NCBI GenBank assembly: GCA_015179025.1
Contig: WHUX01000142.1
Span: forward strand, 62,001 to 126,000
Source: Terfezia claveryi
Taxonomy: Eukaryota; Ascomycota; Pezizomycetes; Pezizales; Pezizaceae
Reading direction: 5' to 3'
Length of the DNA: 64,000 nt
Shown: positions 1 to 13,000 of the stretch, one piece after another
How the letters are laid out: every line of letters starts with the position of its first letter
Numbering within the stretch: position 1 is the stretch's first letter
Notes under the pieces: model-generated
Told to the model about the DNA's origin: nothing
The model's database searches: none
The model's input: the letters and a program-made list of their open reading frames with translations, nothing else
Position numbers and translations under genes: made by a program

Positions 1-109
1 ACCGATGGATCAGAGAGGTTGTAATGTTTATTTGACTACAGCCGCTCCTATCGACGCCCTATTACGACGCTGCTGCCTCCCCATTTTCGTGCGGTGCGCA
101 GTAGCTTCA

Positions 110-1690
110 TGAAGTGACTTTCCAGCAATTTGACCATATGAAGCAAGGGTTCGGAAAACCAATCCGGTAGGTGACCTCGTTTCTGCTCATGCAATCGACT
201 TTCATCAATGGACTGCCGTGACATTGCACCCAATCGATGGCATCGCGCTTATGTGCGGAAGCTTCATCTACTGGATCGTTAGCGCAGGTCCCCACCCGAG
301 ACAGGGTTAGGCATCGCATCACAGACCTGGAGCTTCCCAATAGGGCTACCGAAAAAAGGAAATGGTCGTAGTCTGGTTGGCACAAATGGTCGTATAGGGC
401 CTGACTCCTCTTTTCGTCCTGATAACCTGTTGTGTCTAGCCCCTGCCAAATGCATTTCTTCCTCACCAGGATTGAGCAAATGGAGAGCTAGACGACTTGG
501 TTTCAGCACTAGCAATCATACACCCTGAAGGTGTACCCATGCCTTGGGTCCCGGAGGTTCACACTGGCTATTTTGTCTACGACTATTATTACAACCTACT
601 CTCACCAATCACTCTTAGCAGGGGACCTCACCCTCCCCGGAAACTCCTCCAACACTGGCTTAAAGACGATCAACGTCTTGCTACCCATCTGATCATCTTC
701 CTTTCAATTGCTATTCCCAGCTTCTCTATTTCTGTAATATCTGCTACTTATTCCTTGCTGCTGCCTCTCGATGCTCCTATTACCCACCGCCTATATTCCA
801 CTGCCAGACATTTACTCTCCTCCCCCGGTTTCGCATGGAGCTCAACCCGTACATCAATATTGGCGGAATCTGTCCCAGGACTAATTGTCTATTGCTTTTG
901 GCGGCAGCCTGCTCAACCTCTGCACCACGCTCCAAGCTGGCCGAGCTTTTGCCTACTTAAAATTCTGGTTTCTCTCATTGAGGTTGACTCCCAGGTGGGT
1001 ATCGTTTTTCCAGTCTTTGCTGTGGTCACATTTCAGTTTGAACTCCACTGCTGCTTCTTTAAGCATGGTTTGTGCTTCTCCCACCGTAATTGAGTTTACA
1101 CATCTTTGAATGTTAGGGGTGGAGCGTTTTCTGTTGTTAATTGCGGTTTCTTAGGGAATTGTCTCGTGTTGAGTAGCTTCACTTCTCGCTCCGCCGCAGC
1201 TATCATCGCTGACATGTATACCGTGAACAGCACTGGACTGAGTAGTGATCCCTGTGGTGTTCCTCCTGCCATCTTTGTGCTGCCCAGCACCCCCCTCCAC
1301 CTCAAGGGTCCTTGGTTGGAGGAGGTGGTCTACCCATTCAGCGATGGGGTGATGATTGATCAATACCTCGTTGATTTTTTTGCCGATCCAGACTGTTGAA
1401 AGCCGACTTGATGTCTCCTACATATACATCTCCATTGGACTCTTTCCGTAACGTCGCTATTAGCATAACTGAGTCCATTGCTCCCCTCCCTTTCCGGCTG
1501 CCGAAGGCTAGTGGGTGCCATACCTCTATCCCCTTAAGCCTTTCTGCTACAATTTTCTCCGCTAACTTGCCCACTGTGTTCCAGAAACACACAGCTGGTT
1601 TAGCTTTGAAGTTATCGCTGCCGCACGGCCGTACCGTCTTGAGCAGCGGTTTTTCGCAGTGGTGATGCAAAAGCCCCTAAGCCTCCCACT
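110..1690 (-). pseudogene. LINE (non-LTR retrotransposon) reverse transcriptase relic
   Basis: The minus strand encodes broken pieces of a non-LTR reverse transcriptase. At 1,670-1,338 there is a segment with NTVGKLAEKIVAERLKG, FGSRKGRGAMDSV and VGDIKSAFNSLD, typical of RT blocks 1-3 in Tad/I-like LINEs. After a frameshift, 1,305-1,096 carries GTPQGSLLSPVLFTVYMSAM, the RT block before the catalytic YxDD. Further toward position 500 the translation still reads like the post-RT region but is full of stops. At 466-107 a frame containing ANDPVDEASAHKRDA resembles the last RNase H motif, which is less certain. There is no intact ORF and no 5' end, so the copy is dead. The open frame on the opposite strand (497-1,093) is a shadow of this relic. 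Confidence 0.75.
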
Positions 1691-1954
1691 CTAGGGATGC
1701 TCTTCCGTAAGGTATATACTGTATATTGTCTGTCAATCTAGGGATTAAGTTTCAGCGGTTAAGAATAATATATTGGTAGTGGTCCTACGGCACCTAATGA
1801 GCATGCAAAAGCACGACTTGAGTGGGCCCTGGCGCATTGGCATCTGGTGGTTGAACAATGGAGGAAGGTGATATGAGGTGATGGAACCGAGATTCCGGTG
1901 ACCATTAGGAATAGGTATTCCGAGCACCTGGTCAAAAGTGGGATATAACTTCAT
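1691..1954. other. Intergenic, nothing recognised
   Basis: No coding or repeat signal that I can support. It may be the diverged outer continuation of the inverted repeat that starts at about 1,955. Confidence 0.3.
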
Positions 1955-2215
1955 AACGTGAGTCACAATGTTCTCGATTAACTGAGACATACTAGCCATT
2001 TAGAGAATCCTGCGATATAATACATGCAACGTGGAGAGGCCATTACGTGTAAATTAAGACATATGGAAACAACTACGCTCTACAAAGGTTACCCTCATAC
2101 CCCGCCAAAATCAACCTAATACCATTACTCCCTCCATACAATACGGCCTCCTCGAGGAGCACCACTCCGCACCTTTAGCCCCTAGGTGTGCTTATGAGCG
2201 CTGGCATTTTTAGTA
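1955..2215 (+). repeat. Left arm of a diverged inverted repeat
   Basis: This stretch matches the reverse complement of 3,170-3,445 in ordered blocks: AACGTGAGTCACA, TAGAGAATCC, GGCCATT, CAAAATCAACCT, GGCCTCCTCGAGGAGC and GCTTATGAGC. Identity is patchy, with small indels. A TATA-like TATTTATAAGG follows at about 2,213. It is either the TIR of an old DNA element of about 1.5 kb or two oppositely oriented copies of one repeat. Confidence 0.6.
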
Positions 2216-2513
2216 TTTATAAGGGGAGCAAAAATAGCAGACTGAGATTGTTTTGACTAAGGCAACTAATTTGAAGAAAATAGGCAATTCCAAGAGCTTT
2301 AGTGTATCAGACAAATTCCACCACATCAATGCTATCTTGAACCTTGCTCTGACGACACTCCTCTACGGCATCTTCAATACCATCGGACAACCAGCCCCTA
2401 GTTATTCAGAGTCACCTTACGGGTCTCCTCCCTTCCCTTCTAAACCATTCTCTACTCAGGCGGAGCCGGATATTGGATAGGTGCGCTCATGACCACTCGG
2501 AGGTCTACTTAAC

Positions 2514-2594
2514 AACGATATGCCTCCTTACCAGGACTGAATAGGGGTAATAGTTTTTATATATAAAAAAAAACAAAAAAAAAAACGATATGCC
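2514..2594 (+). mobile_element. 5'-truncated SINE with target-site duplication
   Basis: Direct repeats AACGATATGCC lie at 2,514-2,524 and 2,584-2,594. They bracket a 59-bp insert that ends in a long A-rich tail. The insert core, GACTGAATAGGGGTAAT, matches the 3' end of the same short element at 24.3 kb and 38.9 kb. A TSD of 11 bp plus an A tail indicates target-primed reverse transcription, so this is a severely 5'-truncated SINE (or LINE 3' end). Confidence 0.75.
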
Positions 2595-3169
2595 GTGTTA
2601 AGGCCTGAGCATGCCACATGGTAGGATTGGAGGCCTCAACTCGGAGCACTAACCTCTAATTTCGAGAGCTTTCATTAAATCGGCTAAACGCAGCTCAATT
2701 ATGTCCTCCTTAACCTCCGCTTCGACTCCCTCTCTTGAGCTCCTTCTCTAGAGGATCCACAGAAGAACTTCAAATGCAGCAATGTCTTCCCGTTTGGGGT
2801 GTCAACTGAAGTCGCTTTGGTTGTAGGAGTATGCTAGCACTTTCCGATATACTTAACACCCTTATAGCAACACTATGCTCAAAATATATCCTAGTCTAGT
2901 TGGGATATGTCTAAGTCTAGTTGTTACTTGTGTAGGGCTACGGGATTGAGCACTAGGTCGGATTCTGTATTCGACGCGAGGTATATGTTAGATACTATAG
3001 TAGACACTACGGTTTTTTATTTATGTTTTTTGGGGTGGTGGTGAATCAGTAGACGCTCTGTTAACTCCAAGTTAGATGCTTGATTGGATCTAGAGCAGCA
3101 ATGTTGGATGCTAAGGTAATCTTTAGACTGCTATTCCCCTCCACTACTGATTTAACATGGATATAGATG
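2595..3169. other. Interior between the inverted arms
   Basis: No transposase or other protein motif found in six frames. AT-rich with short ORFs only. Confidence 0.3.
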
Positions 3170-3445
3170 CTAGAAAAACGCCCCCCAGTGCTCATAAGCA
3201 TACCTGCCTGATATACGGCCTATGGCGGGGCAAAGAGAGGGGAGGCTCCTCGAGGAGGCCATATTGTTCGCACGGGTGATGGTATAAGGTTGATTTTGGT
3301 GGGGGATGGGGGTATTCCATATATCTTGATCTACACGGAATGGCCTCACATCACTGTGCATGCATCATATCGCGGGATTCTCTAAAACGGCAGTATGCCT
3401 CAGCTGATGGGAAACGCCATGATCTGAAATAGTGTGACTCACGTT
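3170..3445 (-). repeat. Right arm of a diverged inverted repeat
   Basis: Inverted counterpart of 1,955-2,215, with shared blocks in the same order on the minus strand. A 63-codon minus-strand ORF lies inside (3,361-3,170) but has no recognisable domain, and the other arm does not keep it open, so I do not call it a gene. Confidence 0.6.
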
Positions 3446-4026
3446 ATTACAAGATGTGTGGTACTTCCGTTTCTATTATCTTGTCCCAAGTAGTGCTGGA
3501 TGTCATAAAGTGAAGGACTTAAAACTGGAGGCTATTCATTGGGGACTTCTTTCACCACCATTGAAATTAAGGCTACAATACCTTTTCAAAGAAAGAGGCT
3601 CAGTTGGAGTGCTTCCTACATAATAAAGTGAGATACCCTGTTGATATTGCAAAAACCAACTAGACTACCATGTTGAACGTGCTCTCAAATGAAGATGAGG
3701 TAGTATACGTAGCTATGATAGTGAGATTGCTCTAAAGTGCTTACTAGGAGGGCCCCTGAAACTAAGATGTCGGCAGTTAGCGAAGCGATAGGATACTGGT
3801 TGATGCGGAGAATTGTAGAAAATGACAATATAGTGAGTAGTTGTGATTGGGTTTAATTTGAAGTCGCGGGTTCACAATATGTATGATGCAAAGAAATTTT
3901 ACATAATTCTAAGACTGATTCAGAGCCTGAGCGAGAATTTTTTGATGAATGTAGGGTACCTAGAAATCAAGCCCAAAGGTGCTCTGTCCTCATTGTGGAA
4001 CTCCACAGATTAGAGGTCATGCGCCA
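3446..4026. other. Intergenic, nothing recognised
   Basis: No coding or repeat signal that I can support. Confidence 0.3.
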
Positions 4027-5722
4027 TATATGACGGGGAAGCGGGACACGACAGGGATGCGGGGCACGTTCTTGGCGATGCCGAATCGGACGTTCTTAAG
4101 GGTATCTCCACCGATTTCATTCCAATGTTCATGAAATTTTGGGTGGTTGTCTTTAGGTGCCCCAGACCCTCCTTCACACGCTCTCTATTTCAAAGACCCA
4201 CAGAGGTAAAAGGTACCATTTGGGTACTACTACGGCTACCATTATCCCAATTGTGTATAATATAGGGCCCCAGCTTCAGAATATCTATATTTATATATGT
4301 TCAAGTTCTGTGCAAAGTTTTGAAGCAATCGGGTAAATATTCATTGTGTTATTAATATTAACGATTAATATCGAAGATGCTAAATGAGACATTATATACA
4401 AATTGGGATTGGTAGATGCAAATCTCCTTTGAAATCCCACCTTATATATTTATAGAAGTACTCGACTTACCCTATACTTCTCTAAAATAGTGGTAGTATA
4501 TATGATATAAGTGGAGCTATGTGAACTCATTTAAGCAAATTGAAGTCTTAACCCCAAATTGCACAATGTGTTAGATTGGAGGAGAGGAAAGTTGAGTAGC
4601 CACAAGGTAGAGAGAGCAGAGAATCTACTGTGTAAGCTGTGCAAAGAAGCGGTGGCATAGAATGCAGTCTATCTGTTGGGATGCTCGGGATTGATGGATA
4701 GTAAGGGGTGGAGTTGGGAGCAGATATGAGGGGAATCGAAGTGGTACAAGAAGTAGCAAGCTCAAGCAGGAAAAGTAAAGCATAAGCTAGGTAAAATAAT
4801 TTAGGATAACTCAAACAGGATACTAGATTAGTTTAATTAAGCTAAAGATGAGTATATATATATTTTTTTTCCTAATAGGAGTCCATGATGAGCCACTTAG
4901 AATCTCGGGTGGATTCAAGACGAGGCATAGACATCTAATCTACCACGTCCTAACTATATACAAACAAGCATTACTGCTCCGACAAATAAATGAACTCAAG
5001 AAAATAACTCCATCTCATACCAAATAGCTATACAAGTGATTGAAATAGGCCTCCGCAGCCTCAAATACGTCCTCCCCTTCTTTTATCTATACCTGCTTGT
5101 TAAGATTGATCCAATTGATCCTATCCCCGAAGAGGAGTCCTCTTTCACGGCCGAACCTGGAGCATCTAAATGTGATATAGTAGTCATTCTCCATTGAGTA
5201 AAAGACCTCAGTTTGCCTAAAGAAGCTCATGTAGCTCTACTTATATCATATATACTACCACTATTTTAGGGAAGTATAGGGTAAGTCCAGTACTTCTATA
5301 AATATATTAGGTGGGATGAAATCAAAGGAGATTTATATCCACAAATCCCAATTTGTATATGATGTCTCATTCAGCATCTTCAGTATTAATCTTTAATATT
5401 AATAACACAATGAATATTTACTCAATTTCTTCAAAACTTTGCACAGAAGCTGGGGCCCTATATTGCACACAATTGGGATAATGGTAGCCGTATCCGTAGT
5501 AGTGCCCAAATGGTACCTTTTACCTCTGTGAATCTTTGAAATGCAGAGTGTGTGAAGGAGGTCTGGGGCACCTACAGGGGCACCTAAAGACCCTCAAGAA
5601 CAACCGCCCAAAGTTCATGAACATTGGAATGAAATCGGTGGAGATACCCGTAAGAATGTCCGATTCGACATCGCCAAGAACGTGTCGCGCATCCCTGTCG
5701 TGTCCCGCTTCCCCGTCATCTA
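4027..5722. mobile_element. Non-autonomous element with ~520-bp terminal inverted repeats
   Basis: Positions 4,027-4,551 are the reverse complement of 5,200-5,722 over almost the full length. Outer ends read ATGACGGGGAAGCGGGACAC, and shared inner blocks include GGTACCTTTTACCTCTG and ACTACCACTATTTTAGGGAA. Arms are roughly 85-90% identical by eye. The 648-bp interior (4,552-5,199) encodes no transposase, holding only an 88-codon minus-strand ORF (4,814-4,548) with a hydrophobic N-terminus and a SINE-like relic. Very long TIRs without a transposase fit Mutator-like or foldback elements. The flanking bases do not form a clear target duplication. Confidence 0.75.
4863..4940 (-). mobile_element. 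SINE-family relic inside the long-TIR element
   Basis: A T8 tract is followed by CCTAATAGGAGTCCATGATG, then GAGCCAC and CGGGTGGATTCAAGACGAGG. This matches the copy at 38.9 kb beyond the core, through the GGGTGGAT and AAGGCA blocks. No target duplication is visible. Confidence 0.5.
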
Positions 5723-6596
5723 CAGTAGCATACAGTCTAGATGTGGAAAGTAATATTCCAATTTCTTGCCTATGGTATGCGTGACACGTTTTAAAATGTG
5801 TCGGTGGGGGTAGATATCATATGTCATTGCTTCTCGAATCCAGAAAGCAGTGGGTGTTTACACTTACACTGCACAAAGTGGACATAATAGAGCAACGTCG
5901 CAGTAGAAAGAGTCAATACGATGATTAGATAGGGCAAGGCTATAATATTGATACAACTGGTACTGGTATTTCAAAGAGCAATCATGGTGAGTTCTCTCTA
6001 ATAGATGGTGATCATGAATTATTTGACGAGGGCGAGGCTAGAGAAACCAGAGCTTGATGCTAGCTATAGCATAGCTACTTTTGTACCAAAGTGAACATCT
6101 TCAATCCATATGAGTGAAGGTTACGCCTGTTTCTCGATTATAAATCACATTGAATTACTCACCAGGGTCTATTCATTGGCGTACTGATAGCTAGATTGCT
6201 TGGGCACAGGCTGCAAGGCAATAAAGAAACAAGTTAGACATCGATATATTAGGATTCTAGTACTGGTCAGATATCGTGTCACAGGATCTTTCTGGAAATT
6301 CAAGACAGATCTCCCCATTTGGAAGCTGTGTACTAACATGTGATGACTAGAATTTAACAGGAGGTAGATTATCTGAGAATTTTTTTAAGACCCATAGAAT
6401 TGGATAACCAATGAAGGCCAAGGGGTGGCTTTGAACTCTGTGATTTGACACACCAGCTCGGGTTTATAAGTACCAAGCGTGACCTCCAAATAAAATTAAA
6501 ACAGCCAAACCAGCAGAAGCCAACCAGACAAGTTATAAGCACGTAGTCACACGCAACCACAGTTGTATTCCTAAAGAGATATCCAGGGCACATATA
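5723..6596. other. Intergenic upstream of the 6.6-kb gene
   Basis: No coding signal. The TATA-like motifs TTATAAG (about 6,464 and 6,532) precede the gene at 6,597, but I cannot assign the promoter. Confidence 0.3.
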
Positions 6597-7097
6597 ATGA
6601 CCTCCCTACCCTACGACGAGCAATACACCGACCACACGCACTCCCTCTGCCTCTACCGCCTCCGGGGAACCTTCGAAGGATTGCTCTTAGGGCTGGTAAT
6701 CTACAACTCCCAGAGCAATGGCCTCACCAAGCTCAGCAGTTGGGAAGCGGTAAAAGGCCTTCTCTCTGAAGCTATGGTCACCGTCGAATTCAATCTCAGG
6801 GCACAAGGATTTAAATCCCGCGATCCCCCAGGTCTACCTGTTCCTAGACCAGCAACGTTGGTCGGTGCGGGGGGAATTACGTTCTGCGATGCGGAGGGCA
6901 ATGGGGTACCTGTGCAGAGGCATGTGGGAGTTATGGGCATGAGGGCCACGCTTGAGGATAATATTAGTGTGTTATACAAGGCGTTTACAAGGGGGCATAA
7001 CATGACGAGGGAAGGAGGGTGGACAGTAGTGAAGGCTTTGTTGGGGGAGGCGGAGGAGGCGATTATTGAGAGGACGAGGCGGAGGGTGCCAACATGA
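6597..7097 (+). CDS. Hypothetical protein, 166 aa
   Basis: A single ATG-initiated ORF with balanced codon use, clearly more coding-like than its AT-rich surroundings. I do not recognise a family. The protein appears to contain two similar helical segments: SSWEAVKGLLSEAMVTV (about residues 47-63) and GGWTVVKALLGEAEEAI (about residues 140-156). These flank a Gly/Pro-rich middle (PPGLPVPRPATLVGAGG). Such an internal duplication suggests a small two-repeat fold. No signal peptide or transmembrane segment is seen. There are no introns and no neighbouring genes within 5 kb. It could be a lineage-specific gene or a fragment of a larger spliced one; expression is unproven. Confidence 0.55.
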   Translation: MTSLPYDEQYTDHTHSLCLYRLRGTFEGLLLGLVIYNSQSNGLTKLSSWEAVKGLLSEAMVTVEFNLRAQGFKSRDPPGLPVPRPATLVGAGGITFCDAEGNGVPVQRHVGVMGMRATLEDNISVLYKAFTRGHNMTREGGWTVVKALLGEAEEAIIERTRRRVPT

Positions 7098-10000
7098 ATG
7101 GGGTGCTCAAAGAAAAAGAGAAGGCTAAGGGTGGAGCCACGTCTGGATTAACTTTTTAGTAGCACAAACAGTTCTTGAGCGTAATTTTCCTTGGATGTAT
7201 AGACGCATCAAATGGAATGTCCTTTCGGCTTATGTGTCGAGTATAACATAAGCTCTAAGGTGGGGTTCGTGATTTGCATCAGGATTTTACTGCTGAAGTA
7301 CATGAGGTTGCCTTGTGCAAACTGGATGAAACATGAGAGCACCCTTACTGATTACCTTTGTTTGTTTCAGAACAAGTCAATTGATGGAGACTGGTTTGGG
7401 CGTGGTGTTAACCTAGCTAGCGTGACTGATTCTTTGTCTAAAGGTTGATGTGGAACAGTAATAAACAGGCCCAAATTCCAAAAATTTATCACTCATTAAG
7501 CTCAGGCCCAGTTTAGTTGTTGACATATAATGCTCACCGACTGTTTGTATATACAGTTTTTTCTTTTTTTTCTATGATAGTCGTTACCCTGAACCAGAGG
7601 GATTGAGCCCTTTTGGCAAGTATGATTCATGTTACACATTGCAGATTATGATTGCACCATTAAGGATGCCTGTACAAGGGTTTTAGGCTTATGGTTATTT
7701 TCTAGAATATGCAACTGGGTACTGACAAACACTGAGGGCGGGACCAGTTTCAAAATGACTTTCTTCTAGAATACAACTTCCTTCCTGGTCTAAGCAGCAT
7801 TGTTTTTTTCATGGTTCACAAGAGCCCCCGCAATGGGTTTCCGCTCAGACAGGTTTTCAGGGTTTGCAAGCATGATTTTTGCCGAATGGACCCAAGCTTT
7901 GAGAGAAAAATTATACATTATGGTATTTTCGCGGACCAAGTGGTCAAGGGCCCATATTCCTTTCTACCGGAACTGCTTCGTGAAATACATGGCTGGATTT
8001 AATACGTATTTGAAGGGAATATATTCCCATAAGAGGATTAGGAGGTCTATGAATGCTTAGAATTATTTCTTTAACTTTGTATTTGAAGTCTAAACTGATT
8101 GTATTTACAAGATGTTTATGTGCAAGTACTACTGAAGATTTGGGTATTCATGTTTTTTAGCACGTGGTGCTCTATAGGTATACGTATGCCAACCCCTCTT
8201 TCGCCTGAGTGCTTTTCTCAAGGCACAGGGCTCGCGCCGAAGGAACGGACTTATAGATCTCCGAGAGAGAAGCTACTGGAATGATGCTTCGATAGCCTTA
8301 TATGGAATAGACGCACCCAGTGATAATGTGATTCTATGCTTGGATTCCGGGCATTAAAGCTTGGTGACAGTATGTCCAGTGATGTCCCTTTTGTGAACTC
8401 CAACGCAATTTCTGAGCACAGCTCTCACTTCACTGAGGAACATATGTCTTCTATTGTTGTATGTGTCACTGGTGTATACGCGATGCTCATGAGGTGGAAA
8501 GTGAATCGAGCTCCATATCCCCCTGCTCTCTGAAAAATTATGCCTACTTCTAATGTTCAATATTAGGGCCAAACGTTTATCTAATGTTGTTATTGCTCGG
8601 CGTCTTCAGCTGATCACTGGCACAGGGTTCCATATGACAATCTGTCAACAATATCCGGACACATAAACATAATTGAAAAGGCAAGATCAATCCCTAGGAA
8701 TCAGGCTTCGTTCTACTATATAGGCTCTGTAGTTTTGGTATCTCCTCCTGGTCGGGAGATGGTGTCAGAGGCTGGGTAGGTTGGCAAATATGGAATTACA
8801 GTGCTTTGGGCGAACCGTATTAGTAATCGAAGATAGAGGATGTAGGGGTTGGGGTTGGAGGATCGGGCAGCATCAAAATCCTTAGGGTCTTCGAATTTGG
8901 ATATCGTGGAAGCTGTCATGAGTGTGAAGCAATTTCACATGAAGCCATCGATCTTGAGGCAAGATAAACTGGCAAGTAGGGTACTTTTAGTGGTTGGAGA
9001 ACTGCCCGATCCAAACACCGTGATGACATCAAAAAGGAGTAGAGAGGTGCTACAGTATTGGTGGAGAAAGCCTCAGATTAAACCCTTGAAGGTTGGTTCG
9101 TTGGGGGTATAAAATCTATATAGACAACATGTAAAGCTAATATAACTGTACATGAAGAACACATAATCCTGACCGGGGATAAAGGCATGTTATATCAGAT
9201 GGTTGAGAGAGGCTCGGCACGTAATCAACCAACATTGTACAAGGTTTGTCGACCGTTTCTATAGATGACTGAACATTTAAATGGTATTAGGTACTCATAA
9301 TCAAAAATCTACGCAGTTATTAAGTTGCTTGAAGATTAGTAGCTCTATCAGGTGCATTGAGAATTCATACAACAACTATCAATAACTTTAAATGAGCAAA
9401 ATGCTACGTAGCGCCTATTAGGATAACTAGGAGAGTGTTTTGTGCCACACAACACAAAGACTTATGCTTTGCATGCATTTTTCAATTCAGGATCATATAC
9501 GTTGAAGTATCCCTATAGTTATCACAATTTAAACCCTTAGAATCAAGAACTGTTGCCACTGTATTCTACTGTTGTTGCTATACTAAGAGTGAGAGTATAG
9601 TCTTTATGAGGGTCAAACTGTTCTCAGCTGAGAGGGAATATATATTTTACTGCGTGATAGAATTATATAACAACTACGGACATCTTCTTTGGTATATATC
9701 TATCCTCATTCTGAGCTCCTAGCGTACAGGGGATGAATGCTTATTATCTTGGAATAGTAATCCATTGTTGCTACCCATTATGCATGATCCATCCAAAGCT
9801 ATGAAACGCCCCAATGATCATGTCGATATATGAGCTCCAGGATAGATAGTCCTTAACTGATGCAAGATTACCATATTCCAAAAGCTATATCACCCATACT
9901 TGTTCCATACACCACTCACTAGAAAAAGTATGTAACTCGAATTCTTCGCTTGTTTAGGTACTTCAAGCTACTAAGGTGGTAGATGCTATCTGTTGGTAGG

Positions 10001-13000
10001 AATGACCGCTACACCACGGCAAAGGTATTCCTTAACCAGAAGGGTACCAGTCAGCACAACTCAAATGCACTTAGTTCCTTCGACATATAAAAACATATAA
10101 ACTACGGAAACACGGACTTCTAGACAATAGTTAGGCCTTCGTGAGAAAATATACCCAGGTTGGTTCGGGGTAACAGTAATAGCACATGGCAGACTAAAGA
10201 GATACGAGCTTCTATTGAATAGGGATGATTATACAATAATGGCAGAAGGGTTCTGGAAGCCTAACAGTTGAGAATATTTTCAAAGAGAAAAGTTCGAGGT
10301 ATATTATCACCCTTATTCTCTATGTACCACGCTTTTCAGATCCGGGTGGTTGAGGGTTGAACAATCGCATACATCTATATACTTATTTCACGACTTAATG
10401 CTGAGAATATCGGTAAAATTCATGGAGGTAAGCATAAATGAAGACAGGAGCCAAGGTTTAGCCTTTCATATGCTATGACACCAAATTCAGCGGTCACTAG
10501 GTCCTATATTTCATGGCCTATACATGTTGTACTCGGGGTCGGACAAAATAAATGTGGTGCTCAGGAACAATGTACCCCGTTGGGCCTCTTACAGGCAATT
10601 TAAGTATAGATGTTGGCACTGTGATTGGTCTAGGATTATGGGGACAAAGTATGTTTACTTTCAATATTCTCCGCTTACAAGATTCCATCACAACTGCTAT
10701 TACATCTGAAATTTGGAGCTCGAGTGATTGGAAAGAAAAGGATAAAAGGAGGGGCTGCATTGAACAGTAGTTTGGGTCTGTTTTGCCAAGTTCCATACAA
10801 AGGCGACCCACACAATACTAAAGTATTAGGAGTTCAGGGTAATTGTCACAAGCTCTAATCTTACTGTGAGTCAAATACATGGGGCAGTTTCTCCTGCATT
10901 AGAAAGACCCTGGGACGGGCGAGGTGTGAGTGTTGTAAAGTAGCGTTGTTGTTCAGCACGTTTTAGTGGGATAGGTCCGCTTGTAAAGGTGGATCCTTGG
11001 GGGAAAATGTATTCGCCGAATCGGTAACAATGTGAATCAGCAAATACGGTCTATATATGATGCAGCACATGCAGAGGTGTTTTATTAGGCTATCTGCAAA
11101 GAATGGGGACCGGAATTCGAGTTAGGCTCAATCTTGGAAGCAGTCGCACCCGTATTGTCTATATTTGGGTGATAGTTTTGTTTGAGACATGGTTCATATA
11201 TTCTCTTTATATTCAACTGTAACAGATACATGAGAAGTCCCGGTGCACAAAAAAACAATATTACGAGTAACTAGTTCGAATTGGAATTGGGGAGGTGTTG
11301 GGTAGCTTTTACGCACTTACACGTACGGCGTACAGACACGTATCATTCTCGAGCATTACGTCGTTGGCAGCCTTGTGTACTAGATTTTGGACGCAGAATA
11401 CGTCACAGAAGGTTTGTATTTCTGTATATCTAGAGACCTGGCTATACTATAGGGGAATGGGGCTTAAATTTGCGCCTTTTGCTATCAATCTGTGTTGAGC
11501 AGAATCTGTAGGGTAATTGCCGAAGTTGGTAGGGCGTGCCGAACTACCCAAAAGATTTGGTGAATTGAACTATGGGGATATCGCACGGCTTCGGTTGAAA
11601 ATCTCATATGGGGTGTTAGAGGTGCTTGAAGACCAGTTGTGGCTGAATATGCCATGATATGAACACCGTCTTCTGTGAATCAGAGCTCGAACGTAGAATG
11701 ACCGGAATTTTCAATTCAACACAATCAAGACATAGATGGCGAACTTGGGGGAGACAATGCAGGGTGATAGTTTCTGGTATGGATTTGAAAGGGACCGGGT
11801 CATGCAACATCGGTGGCAGGTTGGATACATAAGTACTTAAAAACTTTGTTGGCATGTATAGATAATATTTCGAAGTCCAAATTCTCCGATCCTTTTTCAA
11901 ACATAGGGTGCATATCAGTACTAGTACCACTTCTAAGTCATTATGAGGCAACGACATTCTGAATTGAGATAACCATTCGACAATTTCGGCTGCTTATATA
12001 TGCATTAGCAATCCAAGGTAATTGGTTCGGAACATAATCATTTAAGTACTAGAGTAGGTACACTGCCAATTGCAATGAGGCACTTGATACCCTTTTTGGA
12101 ATATTACACGAATTCAGTACACCAACGTGCGCCATAGGTGCATACGTATAGGCCCCGTACAACCGCTTTGAGAACTTGCCAACAATGTGCGCATATATGA
12201 GATAGAGCGCACATATGACATAATGTGGAGGTAGAGATCGGAGGTGGGTCAGGGTTTATGACGGTATAGCTAGGTATGGTGGAATAACATGCTGTATTTT
12301 TACACAATGAGCTTCTAAATTGATGTATAAGGTGGCATGTATAGCAAGGTATTGAGACTGAAAGCTGCTAGCGGTACGGATTAATGTGCCGGCCGCGGTA
12401 AAATTATTTTTTTTGTAATTTATTTTTGGAATTAAAATATGTTTATATTCTAGAATTATATATGGCCAATAGCCACACCCCACCCTCACCAGCTACGGCA
12501 CTGCCAAAATGCCCCACGGCCAATTAATCACCAGTACTTGCGCACCGGAAACAGACATCCGGTGCTTGAGCAAACCCAAATGCATGCCCAGATGTGAAGT
12601 GCGAAAGGTGTAACCATGCAGCGCCAGCGCTGAGACATATCGTGTATGAAATCGACATTCCATGGTTGGCCAAGAGCGGATCAAGCACAAGAAGGGAAAA
12701 TCGTTTCACGACGGCAAGGGAGGAATACTACATTCCAATTACAGCTAACTGTTCGCAGTTAGGGGATCGCCAGTCATACTACATCTCTGAAGGGATACAT
12801 TGATTGAACTCGAGGTATGCCAATATTCCTGCAGAAATGGTAAAGATTTGGCCCGGAGGAGTACAGTAGAGTTGAAATTGGCGGATTGTCTTTTCAACCT
12901 TATTCTTTTCAAGTACTAGCTTACATGACGTTGCCATTAACTACTCCTGTGAGATTCTGTATTTACATGTTTCAAGTATACCTATGCTATTTCATCCACC

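Noticed and set aside
497..1093. 198-codon plus-strand ORF
   Set aside because: Antisense to a decayed LINE reverse transcriptase; no domain of its own.
6374..6490. Possible SINE on minus (GTTCAAAGC B box, AACCCGAGCTGG A-box-like, A-rich end)
   Set aside because: Only 16 nt separate the boxes, too short for a Pol III promoter, and no target duplication was found.
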